Source: Ampelomyces quisqualis
Lineage: Eukaryota > Ascomycota > Dothideomycetes > Pleosporales > Phaeosphaeriaceae
Direction: 5' to 3'
NCBI GenBank assembly: GCA_018398575.1
Contig: JAGTXZ010000020.1
Location: 2,790,001 to 2,854,000 of the forward strand
Length of the DNA: 64,000 bases
Position 1 is the first letter of the stretch. Each line of letters opens with the position of its first letter. The notes below the pieces were generated by a model, which saw only the letters and a program-made list of their open reading frames with translations, was not told the origin of the DNA and did no database searches. This document shows positions 46,168 through 57,524 of the stretch, piece after piece. A program made the translations under genes and the position numbers.

Positions 46168-49100
46168 CTACTCCTCTCCAACTACACCTTCTCTCTCGCT
46201 ACAAATTACACAGCCCCTCCCAACGGCGTTCTTGATAACGAGTGCATGCGCAACCTTCCCTCGCACACCTCTCGTCCAGCTGCCCTCGTTCTCCATCGCG
46301 TCGTGGGTAAGTTGTTGCTGTAAAGTCGCGGCGACACTAGCGCTCGCACTAGTCTTGGGCAACAAACAGCGAAGATGGAAGACGTGGCCGCACGCAAAGC
46401 CGACAAGCGTGTCGCGTGATAAAGGCAGCGGGCTGTCGGTGATTCCTTCTTCGTCGAGAGTGGGAAGTGTGAACGGGCGGTGGCAGCCTGTGCAGTGGCC
46501 GGGCGGGGCTTCGCCTTGTGGTGCTTCTATGGGTGGGGGATCCATGTGTACTGCATTGGTCGTGGATGTCCCTGCTGTTGTTGCGTTGTCTGCGTGTGCA
46601 GCTGCTCTGGCGGCTCTTGCGGGGCTGATGCCTTTAGTCTCGACGTCGAGTTTCCGTCCGTCGCCGTGGTCGTGTTTGGCGTGCGCGGGGGCATCATCGC
46701 AGCGCTCTACTTCAAATTTCACGGCTCGCTTCTGTCCTGCGCGGAGGGTGTCCATGCCGGCTGCTACTTCGCCTCGTAGCACCCTCGCTACACCCTCAGA
46801 GATGGAGTGTTGGATCTCGTACTCGCGCACCATGCGGCCGATACCGTCACGAAGGCCTTCAATCTCGAGGCCTTCTGGGATGCGTCTTACAAGCTTGATA
46901 GGATCGATGGCTGTACCAACTTCCGCAAGCAGGCCATGGATGAAGTGCGGCTTGTCCATTGAGTACTCGAGGAGGTCGTTCCACAGATCCGAGTCGTCTT
47001 GCTCCTTGGCAAAAGATATGGCAAAGCTGACATTGGAGAGTTTCTCAATAATGAGGTACAAAGCGCGCTTGGTTTGGCCCGTCTTTGAGAGGATATGTCT
47101 GTGATATGTCAGAAGAGTAAGCATGAGGGATAGGAAAGACTCACACAAGCTCTGGAATGTACTCCCTCCTCTCACATTCGGCAGTCGCCTTGGACAGGTC
47201 GTAGCTTTGACTATTGCGCAGATACTCCATCAGCAATGGCCGGTCATACTCGGCAAACAAATCGACCATCAAGTCTGCAAACTCTTCTGCGACAATCTTG
47301 CCATCAGCAGCAAGGCGATCCTCTGCAACCCGCTCTTTCGCCGTCTTCGCCGTTCGCTCGTGCATTTCAGGCTTCCACAATCGCCGAAGGTAGAAGAACA
47401 AAAAAGGCTTGAACGGTTCCTTCATCTGCTGTAGTTGTGTGACCACATCATCGGCGGGTATTGTGCCTCTGCAGCCCTCCTCGACGAGCACGTTGACGGC
47501 CTCTGTCGAAGCCTCTTCGAGTTCTGGCAAAGGTGCAGATTCCATCTGCTCCTTCGTGATTCTCATCATGATAAAACCTGGTATGTCGTCGCGTACGGCT
47601 TCGACGAGATGAAATTGACGGATGAGACTCATTGCAGTATCCGCATTCTGAAGGCGGATGTAACATCTGAGAGCCTCTCTTTGGCGGCCGCTCGCAAGAA
47701 ACAGCTTGGCCAGTCCATCTTGGAGTATCCGCCAGTCTCGGCCGTGTACATGACCCTCGATGGAGTCTTCTGTAACATCACCTGCGGAGAGCTTGCTTTT
47801 GATGGCCTCGATGACGCTATTAATGTCGTAGAGGTCAGTATCCCATGCTTCCACAACGTGCTTGAAGCGTATCCGGTCGTGAATGATATAGTGCCCGAGT
47901 ACCACCTCATACACCATCGATGGTAGTGGTGGCTGCATGCGCTGCTTGGGTATGTAAGGCGAGATCTCGTTGAAGTGGTTGGTCTGGGCGAACTTCCAAA
48001 CCCAATGTTCCCATCGAGCAGATGTTCCAAGGACGCGCCCAGCAACTTTACCGGCCTGTTTCCAGTCGCCGGAAATGACAAGCTGCTGTACCCATAAGTC
48101 ACCAATACGCCTCTTTTCTTTCTCGATTGCCGAATTTTGGTTGGCTTTGGTGGCGGATGCGGTGGTTTGTGACTCGGTTCCGTCGGCAAAGAACTCATGT
48201 AGACTGCCTTCTTTTTTCAGGGGAGTGCTTGCTGGAGAGGACTCGGTCGCAAGGCCTGGTATGGAAGATGTAATGATTTCTGGATGGTCCTCCAGCAAGT
48301 CCCAGGCGTCCTTGTAGTTCTCATGCTCGAGTTCCCACTGCAAGTGATCCGACAGGTCTCGCTTGATGGCAAGGACACAATCGTAAGGGCTATGGATGAA
48401 AATCTTCAGACCAGCAGTTGCTGCATTTGGCACGATTTGAGAAGGTCGTGGTGCAGACATGGACGAAGATACGTTACCAGCACTTGCTGATGACATTGAC
48501 TGTGCTCGTGGAGGCGTTTTGGAGTCTGAGCTGAAGGGCATGTTCATGACATTGGCGCCAGAGCTGAGGATACGTGCAGCCCCAGCACCTACATCCCACA
48601 AGCCACCACCAATAGCTTCCAATGCACTTCTTTGGGCAGGCGTCATGGTCTGTGGGTGAGGCACGTACAAGGTGCCCAAGTGGTAGTCGGCGGCAGAAAG
48701 GGTCTCGAATCTGCTTACGGTCAACGAGTCTACTTCGACTTCGTCCTGGGTGGCCGGGTTGATGAGCTTGAGCTCGGGAGACAGTCCGTTGGTTCTTCGA
48801 TGCATACCCCGACGTGGTGTCGCATCGTCCTGGGTGATGGGGTTGTCGTTGTCGTCGCGCGTTCGATATGCAAGAACAAGAAGCAAAGAGGGGGTATAAA
48901 GCGCTATGCCAGAAACAACACAATCATCGAAGGGTAGACTATCCATGTCAGCAGAGCGAATCGTGGGCGTATAGACAAGACATACCGGTAAACGATCTCG
49001 GCGCTGCCAACCGACTTGTCGCCGACGCTCTTTCCAGTGCCTGTGCCGCCAGGATAGACGCGGACGATCCATGCCGTGTCTCCCCACCCAATGACCAGCT

Positions 49101-50189
49101 TCTCAACCAGCTGCCTCCTCGGACCGTGTGGAGTTGGCGCTAGTCGTTGGTGAGGCAGCGTGGAGTCTGGCTTCTGCCCACCATTCGCACTCAGCGGGTC
49201 ATCCTCCTCAGACTCGAGCGAGTGATGGTCGACCCACTCCAGTCTGGCCTTCCACAGCGCAGCCATTTCCTCCCAGATTCGACGGTTTGGCCTCTCGACA
49301 AACCCGACCCGTTTCCATGCCAGATGTGCATCGGCGCTGTCGAGGTGGAGATGGGTGCGCATGATTCGGATGCCGTACTCGTTTGACCAGGCGACGAACT
49401 TGCCGGAAAGCGACCACTTGATGGCCGTGATGGTGCCCTCGCCGGCGTGCAGGACCGTGTCTTTGCCGCCATGACCGCCAAGTCCTATGGCGCCCAGCCA
49501 GCCCTGGGTCGCTTGCGATGCCGAGCTGCTGTTCGCGTTGGACTGGACGCCTAGTGGGGCGCCGGTGGTGAGAATGACTTCTCCGGCCAGTCCACCGGAT
49601 AGGTAGGCGCGATCCGACTTGTAGTCAGGCGACAGCGCGACGGCCTGCACTGGACGTCCAAAGTTGCGCAGCGTGACGTCTTTTGGATCAGCCAAGGATG
49701 AGACGCAGACATGGCCGTCTATGGAAGCCGAGGCGATGTACATCTGGCTCGACGACAGCAGAGGCGCCACCGACAGCGCAGTCACCGAGGCAGACTTGTG
49801 CGCGTTGTAGGTGCGCAGCGTCTGGAAGGACGGCATGCTGATGGCGTGCTACACGTGTCAGCGTCTGTGGCCATGGAGAAGTGCGCGTCACGTGACACGT
49901 GATGCACTCACAATGTTTCCATTATGCGTGCCGATGATCTATGCGTCGTTCAGCAGTCTTCTCCGACGGGGTGTTGCGGCCATACCATCTTGTCCCCGGC
50001 GACCATGAACGAACTGGTCGCGTCGCCGTTTCGATACAGCGGCAGCAGATTGCTGGTCAGGCGGCTGTACTTGAGCTTCGGCTCTTCATCTTCATCCTCG
50101 TCGTCGTCGTCGTCGTCGTCCGAGTCCGCGCGCCGTGCCTGATCGCGCGGGGGGGTGCGCGGCTCATTTTCCGTCGCGTCCGCTGCCAT
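46168..50189 (-). CDS. vps41: Vacuolar protein sorting protein 41 (HOPS subunit)
   Basis: Five exons (50,189-49,986; 49,938-49,912; 49,848-48,986; 48,938-47,145; 47,098-46,168) give 1272 aa. All four introns (47, 63, 47 and 46 bp) have GT..AG ends and join in frame. The N-terminus has an acidic D/E run, then Y-R-N-G-D-A-T-S-S-F and a WD40/beta-propeller region. A segment like I-F-I-H-S-P-Y-D-x-V-L-A and L-x-D-H-L-x-W precedes the alpha-solenoid clathrin-repeat region with L-S-K-T-G-Q-T-K-R-A-L. A C-terminal RING-H2-like domain (Cys/His between about 1165 and 1264) ends the protein. HOPS tethers late endosomes, autophagosomes and AP-3 vesicles to the vacuole. Vps8 and Vps18 share this architecture, but the motifs fit Vps41 best. 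Confidence 0.88.
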
Positions 50190-50255
50190 GCTGGTGACAT
50201 GAGCTGCGGTGGGTGAAGGAGGTACGGATCCTGGTACGATACATGGATTGGGGGT

Positions 50256-50277
50256 TTACTAAGTAATTACTTAGTAA
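50256..50277. promoter_or_regulatory. 22-bp perfect palindrome with Yap1-like half-sites
   Basis: The half TTACTAAGTAA is followed directly by its exact reverse complement. TTACTAA is the known Yap1/AP-1-type bZIP binding element in yeasts, so this is a candidate oxidative-stress regulator site 67 bp upstream of the vps41 start. Binding is inferred only. Confidence 0.5.
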
Positions 50278-50340
50278 TTCCGGTATGGTATGATGCAGCC
50301 ATGCAGGGATCAGCTTCCCTGCCTGGAGATGGGCTCTTAT

Positions 50341-50385
50341 GATACAGTATCAGATACAGTATCAGATACAGTATCAGATACAGTT
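50341..50385 (+). repeat. Tandem repeat of a 12-bp unit (GATACAGTATCA)
   Basis: About 3.7 tandem copies of GATACAGTATCA, a unit that is itself near-palindromic, followed by further GATAC words to 50,400. Confidence 0.9.
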
Positions 50386-50718
50386 ACGATACGATACAGA
50401 ATATACAGCCTTGAGGTATTCAGTTGCAAGCGGATGTATCCAACAGGGGTGCACAGACAGATACATGGGTAGCATGTGACCCTAACCTATTTAGAGGGGA
50501 CAAGCCTATCTTTTTATAGTTAGCGTTACAATACATTGTATCGTATCACTGTAGTATGGTATGTGATACGAAAACGGAATATACAAGATTTCGGGCTCGC
50601 TTACGGTATCGACCCATCTCTATCCCTGCCCCCCCCGCCCAACCTTCTCGTCACTCTAGTCTCTCCCTCTGCCCGGCAATCTCGACAGACAACATGCACG
50701 ACGCCAATCGGGCTAGCG

Positions 50719-52219
50719 ATGACCCCCTGCCGCCCAACTGCGCTCCATGGCTTGACTGTCTGTCTTGCGAGGGCTCTCCGCCCCCCAACCGCTGCACGCC
50801 GGCTTGCGCACCCCTTGGGCTCACCTGCACGATGCTTCTCCACAACCGCCACAGCACGGAAGAAGTTGGACTTCACCCAGAGGCCAGACGACGCAGCAGC
50901 GAGCGATGAGAAGAACATCACCCCGAAAGCATCCGCCACCAAGTCGTCGAGAAAGAATGCGAGCAAAACCTCGTCGCTGCGCAGTATCGCCGTCGAGGCG
51001 CAAAGATCGCGCACGTTTGTCAAGTCACGGGGCAGACAGCGGTTTGTAGACCCCGACGCCGAAACCAAAGTAGGCCTGCCTTAGGCATACAGCTCGCTCG
51101 TCCACTCCCCCAGCAGCCGGGCTAATGCGACACCAGACGGTCACAGCATACTGCGCCGCCGAAACCTACGACATCGCCGCCGCCGCCCAACTCGTCAAAG
51201 CCCAAGGCTACGACCTCGACCCGTTCAACACCGGCCTGTACCCGCAAGTCATGCACGTGCGAACCTCGGGCAAACCCGCCCAGCTCAAAGACCACCAGCA
51301 AGGCGACATCTTCATCTTCCCCTCAGGCACCGTCGTGGCCTGGAACGTCCGCGAGCGCGAAGCCCTCCGCCTCGTCAATCAAATTCTGCCCTCTTCCGCC
51401 GAAGGCTCGCATCTCGAGATGCTCGAAACCGAGGATTTGGAATACCTCGAAGACCCCAGCAAAGAATCCAGCGAGGTCGTGGGCGACACCATCGTCCTCG
51501 GAACAAAACCAGCTCCTGCCTCGCTATCCGACCTCGACTTGGCATGTCCCCCCTCTTCCTCCTCCCCTCCCTCTCCTTCCGAAAACACTAGCAGCAGCAG
51601 CAGCAGCAGCAGGCATAGCCACGAAACAGACACCACCCTCGCCAAAATCGCCTTCTCCTCTGGCCTCGCGCGCTCCACCAAACTCGCCGTCCTCGAAACC
51701 CTCCTATCCACCTACCAATCCACAACCCGCTCCATCCCCTCCACCCTCGCCTCCCGCAACCAGCCCTTCACCCGCTCCTTCATCCTCCGCAAGACGGGCG
51801 AACTCCTCTCCATCCGCGCACAACTCAACCTCTACTCAGAGCTGACCGACAGCATGCCCGACATCTTCTGGGACGCGCGCCACGAACTCGGCCTCGCAGA
51901 GTACTACGACCAAGTCGGTCGCGCCCTCGACGTCGGCGTCCGCATCAAAGTCCTCAACGAGAAAATCGGCTTCGCCCAGGAAATCGCTAGTGTGTTGCGC
52001 GAGCAGTTGAGCGAGAAACACGGCCTAAGGCTCGAGTGGGCTATTATTGCCCTCATTGCCGTCGAGGTCGTGCTCGAGGTCTATCGCCATTGGGTCGAGA
52101 GGAGGGAGAGAGACGATCCCGCGAGTACGGAGATGTTGCTCAGGAGCTATTTCGAGGACTTGGTGCGGGAGAAGCGGTCTCGGCTAGGGCAGGTAGTGCA
52201 TCACGAGCCAAAGGGATGA
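50719..52219 (+). CDS. Mitochondrial RMND1/DUF155 family protein
   Basis: Exons are 50,719-51,069 and 51,137-52,219 (477 aa). The 67-bp intron (GTAGGC donor, GGCTAATG branch, ACCAG acceptor) joins K-T-V-T-A-Y-C, the usual beginning of the DUF155 domain. The first 40 residues are Arg/Ala/Ser-rich without acids and end in R-C-F-S-T-T-A, typical of a mitochondrial presequence. The domain shows F-N-T-G-L-Y-P and D-I-F-I-F-P-S-G-T-V-V-A-W-N in its first half, and A-R-H-E-L-G-L and L-N-E-K-I-G-F near the end, followed by one membrane span (A-I-I-A-L-I-A-V-E-V-V-L). A Ser-rich, low-complexity insert lies near 51,550-51,620. Relatives (yeast Mrx10, human RMND1) support mitochondrial translation. ATG 50,719 was chosen because it starts the presequence. 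Confidence 0.88.
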
Positions 52220-52295
52220 TGACGAAGACGATGATGACGATGATGTTGCTTTGTTGTGATTTTGCTTGTGATATAATCATACCTCACTCAATAGA

Positions 52296-52350
52296 TTTTT
52301 GTTCGAGGGTAAGATGCACAGCTTGTTTTTGTTCAAGGGTAAGATGCACA
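52296..52350 (+). repeat. 30-bp tandem duplication between convergent 3' ends
   Basis: Two copies of a unit containing TTTTTGTTC, a variable G/A, and AGGGTAAGATGCACA lie in the 217 bp between the RMND1-like stop (52,219) and the complex I subunit stop (52,437). Confidence 0.8.
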
Positions 52351-52436
52351 AAAAAAGACTTGATTCCACTGTGCAGCTCATCTATTCCCCACGAGCACAG
52401 GTATTTACAAAACAACCCCCCCCTATTTATTCCCGT

Positions 52437-53761
52437 CTATTGATCGTCAAGGACGTGCAAATACTTCTTCTCCTCCCTCTTCTCCTTCTCCGACATGGGC
52501 GGGAGATCGTAGTATTGTGAGCTACGGTATGCTTTAAGATACTCAAACGTCAAGCTCTTCAACTCCACAGGCTCAATCTCAAGATCCGCAAATGTCTTGG
52601 CCTTGGGATCGATGGTCTGGTCGATGAATTCGCGCTCCACTTCGTCACCAGAGTGAATTGGCCACCACAGAAACTTGTTGGCGTACGTTGCAATCGGCTT
52701 CATGATTCGCTTGGGAAGGTTGACGTGCCCTCTCTTCTTCATCGCTTCCGTTTCAACCATCTCGTTGATCTCGGCCATTGAGTACCACGTCGGGCCGTAG
52801 AGCTCGTACGTCTCGGCGGCTGTGGTGTCGTCGTGCAGCATCCGCTCGAGTCCCATGGCCACGTCGATCACGTGTACAGGCCGGATGACCTCTTCGAGGT
52901 GGTTCGACGTGAAGATGTTTGAAGGATAAGCGAGGCGATGTAGCAGACGGTCTTCATATCCAAACATGGGCGCTGGCCGCACAATGGTGGTTTCCGGGTT
53001 AAATGGAACGTGCCAACTGCTCTCCCCGGGCCTTTGTTCGGTAGAACTCGGACGGCGAGTCGAGCGACGCGCTGTGGGAGGATACTTGTACAAATCGGTC
53101 AATGTCGTATTTCGCAACGGCTTCCACAATGCGCTCGGTTCCCGCGACATGGACGTCCTCGAAGTCGAAGTTCTTGGTGGGGTAGTCGCGGCCAATGAGG
53201 TTGTAGACAATGTCAGAGTGTCGGACGCTCTCCTCGATCGAGGCCGTGTTGCGAAGGTCCATTTCCATGAAGATGACGCGACCGAGATCTCCGGTGACCT
53301 TCAGGTGGCGCTTGGCCATTTCCTCTCGGAAGGGGATGATGACGTTGCATCCTGAGCGTGCTGTCCATCCGTTAGCCATAACCGTAGCGCAGTTCCCCGT
53401 TTTGGCGCACCCAATCTGTTGACTATGTATCGTCCCAGGAACCCAGTGGCTCCGAAAACCGTCGCAGTGTATCCTGTGGGGTGTAAGCAAATGATCTTGT
53501 TGCGCGGGTGTCGCCTGTTGTGCACCTCCGAGCGACGATCTGCCGCCAGATACCGTCAAGATGGGCTTTCCAGTCCTGCACAGCTATTAGCAAGGCCTCT
53601 TGCCATTCTGCAGCGCCGCGGTACCTGGTGATCCTGACGTCCGAGTTGATCGAGTTGGTCGCTTGCCGGCCAGTAGACGTCGAGAGCTTGGCTGTGCGCA
53701 TCGAGGCAAGCGGGGTCCGCGACGCCGCCCCAGCGCGGGCACATCGGAGAGGCAGAGCCAT
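52437..53761 (-). pseudogene. Complex I 40-kDa subunit (NDUFA9-like) with an apparent 1-nt frameshift
   Basis: Exons are 53,761-53,625, 53,575-53,526, 53,473-53,411 and 53,360-52,437. Three introns of 49, 52 and 50 bp fit exactly and give V-R-I-T-R-T-G-K-P, G-G-R-S-S-L-G-G and the Rossmann motif G-A-T-G-F-L-G-R. A basic N-terminus suggests mitochondrial import. This accessory subunit of NADH:ubiquinone oxidoreductase is related to short-chain dehydrogenases. In the last exon the frame runs to A-R-S-I and then hits TAA at 53,001-52,999; the expected P-E-T-T-I-V-R-P-A-P-M-F-G continues in another frame to a stop at 52,437. Total exon length is one base over a multiple of three, so one extra A/T at 53,001-53,003 explains it. 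It may be a sequencing error or a true mutation. About 390 codons would be expected without it. Confidence 0.8.
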
Positions 53762-53950
53762 GTTGCGGCGGTCAGTGGCGCCGAGTCGTGGCGTGTGTCG
53801 CTGTCGGGAAGCCCCCAGAGAGATGGAGTTGGGATCGTGACCATCTTGGCACGCGCTAGTACTTACGACTCGTACTCGGTAGCTGCCGCCGCATCGAGCC
53901 GCTCCACGTCCGCATCAATACGCGCAGAAGACAAGACCCCCCTCGCAGCC
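53762..53950. promoter_or_regulatory. Shared divergent promoter, complex I subunit and rpn9
   Basis: Only 189 bp separate the two ATGs (53,761 minus, 53,951 plus), so both genes must initiate from this short region. No TATA box is obvious. Confidence 0.55.
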
Positions 53951-55149
53951 ATGGCCATGGACACCGACACGATCCCCAACCTGCTCGGCGACGCGCGCGA
54001 CCAGGCGCCGGAGGAGCTCCAAGAGTACTTCATCGCTTTCGAAGACTACTGGGAGCGCAAGCTGTGGCACGAGCTGACCGACAAGCTCCTCGACTTCTAC
54101 GACCACGCCGGCAGCGCCAAGCAGCGGATACCCTTCTTCGAGACGTTCATCAAGAGCTTCGCCAAGAAGATCAACCAGCTCAAGCTCGTCACACTCGGCC
54201 TCAATGCTGCCACACAGTGCAAGGGTACGACGAGTATCAGCAAGCAGGCAGGCCATGACTGACTCGTCCAGATGACAAAGAGCGTCTCGCCTTCGTCCAT
54301 GACCTCGCCAAGAGCGTCAACAAGCCCGCCTCACAAGACGCCTACGTCTACGCCACAGTCGCCGCGGCCAGCATACAGCTCCGGTTGCGGGACGAGGAGG
54401 GAGCCAAGCAGAAGCTCGATGAGTGCGAGCAGATACTCGACGGCTTTGATTCGGTCGAGACGGTGGTACACGCCTCGTTCTACCGGGCCAGCGCAGAGTA
54501 CTACAAGTCCAAGCACGAGTTTGCGGCCTACTACAAGAATGCCCTGCTGTTCCTGGCCTGCGTCGACCTCCAAGACCTAGAGCTGCGAGAACGCCAGTCC
54601 CGCGCGTACGACCTCAGCATCGCCGCCCTCGTCTCCGACTCCATCTACAACTTTGGAGAGCTGCTCCTCCACCCCATTCTCGACTCGCTCGTCAACACCC
54701 CACACGCGTGGCTGCGCGACCTCCTCTTCGCCTTCAACCGCGGGGACCTGATCGCATATGATGTCCTGGCCGGCAACATCTCCAAAGTACCCCTCCTCAA
54801 GGAGCACCAGACCTTTCTCTACCAGAAGATTTCCCTCTCCGCCCTCACCGAGACTGTCTTCCGCCGCCCGCCGCACGACCGCGCCATGACCTTCACCGAG
54901 ATATCGCAGGAGACAAAAGTGCAGCCAAACGAGATTGAGCACCTGATTATGAAGGCGCTGAGCCTGGGCTTGCTGCGGGGACAGATTGATCAGGTCGCCG
55001 AGATTGCGCGCATCAACTGGGTGCAGCCCAAAGTATTGGACATGAAGCAGATTGAGAGCATGCGGGGCAGGTTGAAGGAGTGGGATGCGAGCGTCAACCA
55101 GCTCGGCAACTGGATCGAGGGCGTGGGTAAGGATGTTTGGGCTGCTTGA
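53951..55149 (+). CDS. rpn9: 26S proteasome regulatory subunit Rpn9 (PSMD13)
   Basis: Exons are 53,951-54,224 and 54,272-55,149 (383 aa). The 47-bp intron (GTACGA donor, GACTGAC branch, TCCAG acceptor) joins Q-C-K-D-D-K-E-R. The N-terminal part is helical repeat, with L-W-H-E-L-T-D-K-L-L and F-F-E-T-F-I-K-S-F-A-K-K-I-N. The PCI domain is in the second half (about 180-345), with F-N-R-G-D-L, P-L-L-K-E-H, Y-Q-K-I-S-L-S-A-L-T-E and F-T-E-I-S-Q-E-T-K. Rpn9 is a lid subunit of the 19S regulatory particle. Family length is close to 380-400. A second ATG two codons later is an equally possible start. It converges with gaa1, 342 bp downstream. Confidence 0.93.
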
Positions 55150-55491
55150 GCGACGGCAGACTATGTTTTGACATGACCATACTCTGTACATTTGCACACA
55201 AATCCTGCCACAAGCGTGTGCCCAGGACGTCCAGATCCGCGGCTAGACGCTGTGTAACCATAGAGGAAGCCATTCTATCATGCCTATGCGCATGACGGAC
55301 ACGATGAAATGAAGAGCTACAGGCATTGAAACAAAATCACGAGCTCCAAGTCATTCGCGTGCAGAATTATCCTTGGATCAGATCATGCAATGCATACATA
55401 AAACGACTTGCAGTCTACACAACGCCAGTATCCATCATGACCAAGTGTTGCCACACCTCCAAGTTTGATCGCTTTCCCACCCCTCCCTCTT
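55150..55491. other. Intergenic region between convergent rpn9 and gaa1
   Basis: These 342 bp contain only presumed 3' untranslated regions; nothing else was seen. Confidence 0.6.
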
Positions 55492-57524
55492 CTACTCGAA
55501 CAACCCCCCCGCCACAATCGTCGCGCCAATAAGCCACGCGGGCATCCACACCAGCCACACCACAAGCTGCGTCCACATGCCCCACACATGCCACCCTATC
55601 GCCGCAACCCTCAGAACCTCGACCAAATCCGCACCTAGCAGCTTCGCACTCCACTGCGCCACCATAACCGGGTTGAGCGCGACCAACATCCCAAGCTGGA
55701 GAAACGTGAGCCCGGGGTGACTCGTTCGTCTCACAAAAGACAGCGGCGTCGAAAGGAACCCAATGATGAAACTCAGGCTGAAATTAAGCGTAGCCAGCGC
55801 GGCGAGGAACATGCCTAGCAGGAGCAGGGAAAAGCATTGCACAAGTGTGATTTGCTGCATTGTCAGACTGGGTTCGAGGGCGTAGTAATTGATAAAGGCG
55901 AGGCCGACGGGGAGCAGGACCACAATGTTGGCGCATGTCAGAAATATGCCCATGAGGAAGTCTGAGTCCCACGTGTTGAAGTAGTACAGCGGAACCAGGC
56001 CGGCCGCGTGCATGGCTACGAGGATGAGCACGGGGAGAAGGAGGGGGCGTTCGATGATGGCTGTTGTCGAGGTGGGCACAATGGCTATGTTGGCGCCGTC
56101 TTTGACTATGGTTGTTGATGGCGCGGGTTTGGCGTTGTATTTTGCTGCGGCTAGGTTTTGGGCAGTAATTGCGTCGCTGGGAGTTGTAGATGGCTTTGGG
56201 TCTTTGGGGCCTGGTTTCGTGGATGCGGGATTCGCGGCCGGAGAGGTGGGACGGCCGGTCTTCACCCACAGAGCCAGTGCGGTGATGCTGAAATTTACGG
56301 CGAGTAACATGGCTGAGGGGAGGTACGTGCCAATGCTGACGAAGCGTTTTGCGTTGAGCAGCAGGTAGAAGAAGAAACTCTGGTGAAGGTGCTCGAGGAG
56401 GTTGTTCAGGCTGCGGAACAGCGATTCGACGGTCCGCCCGAGCGAAATTTCATCTTGCCAGCCGTCGCCAACCGTGACAAGCGTGATGGCATCGACATGG
56501 TAGGGAATGAAGGACGAGTGAGGACCGGTTGCGTGTCCCAGTCCTTGCGAAACCATACCGCGAAACATGGTCGTGAGTCGATCCCTATAGCTATCTTCTT
56601 GTCCAGACATGCGCTGAATGGAAGAGTCGATGCCCATCTGCCCACCAGCAATCTGGACAGCAGTGTTGAACAGATCCAAGTTGGGCAATTGACCGTTGAC
56701 ACCATCGTACACGACTTGCAGCTTATCGTAGCGGTGTCCCCACGGCCCGGCTGGGTAGTCGACCGCAACAGCGCCTTGGAGTGCGCCGCTCTTCATCTTG
56801 AGGCTCTCGACATAGCGCTCGTCATGTTCGTTGTGATAGGCGTCTACCCAGGCCTGAGGTCCAATCGTGCTGTCTCCCGGAATCAGGAGGATGATGTCCT
56901 TGCTCCACAGACTCCACCGCTTGAAGTAGCGGGCCAGAGTGAGCACGAGAGCCACGCCAGAGTTGTTGACCTCGTCGCCCATGTTCTTCCAGGCCCCGAT
57001 AAGCACCATCGCTTCCGTGGCGTCGGCACGGGGGCCTTGGAGGATTGCATAGACATTTTCGTTTGCGAGCGTGTGGTTCGAGACGGTGTAGTTGTACTTT
57101 TGCGTTGCGACCTTGAGGTTCTGCTCGAGGAAGATGCCCTCGAGTGCTTTTGACCGCCTACCAATCTATCAGTACAGGCACACGATTGCTCAAACTTGGT
57201 GTGTTCGTACTCTCCGGCACTCTTATCAATCATGCCATGGACCTCGTGTCGATACGCTCGGAATACATCGTGTTCGGATCCGGTGAAGTAAGTGTGCACC
57301 TGGCCGGGAAGCAGAGCATTTTCCGAAACATAGGTCCGTCGCGAGTATTCGTCGAGAGGCAACACGAGCAGCCACGCGATCCCGACTACAATGCACAAGG
57401 CCGATAGATACGGCGGGATCCTCAGGACGCGGGCATCTTTGCGGAGCGCCAGAATGGAAGCTTCACATGTTAGCGACCACAAGCTTTTGGCGACCCGTTG
57501 CGATGACCTACATATGAGCGCCAT
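55492..57524 (-). CDS. gaa1: GPI transamidase component Gaa1
   Basis: Predicted exons are 57,524-57,512, 57,460-57,211 and 57,157-55,492 (642 aa). The 53-bp second intron (GTACGA..TTGGTAG) is required to join S-A-G-E-R-S-K-A-L-E-G to L-K-V-A-T-Q-K-Y-N-Y. The first intron (51 bp, GTAGGT donor, CGCTAAC branch, TGAAG acceptor) is in frame either way; removing it gives a family-like N-terminus (M-A-L-I-S-S-I-L-A-L-R-K). The protein has an N-terminal membrane anchor, Y-S-R-R-T-Y-V-S-E-N-A-L-L-P-G-Q-V, a luminal peptidase-like domain (N-V-Y-A-I-L-Q-G-P-R, A-W-K-N-M-G-D) and about six C-terminal membrane spans. It acts in the ER in GPI anchor attachment. Confidence 0.9.

Larger units (their letters stand above)
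50190..50718. promoter_or_regulatory. Shared divergent promoter region of vps41 and the RMND1-like gene
   Basis: This 529-bp region lies between two divergent starts. It contains a 22-bp perfect palindrome (50,256-50,277) and a GATACAGTATCA tandem repeat (50,341-50,385). Confidence 0.6.
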
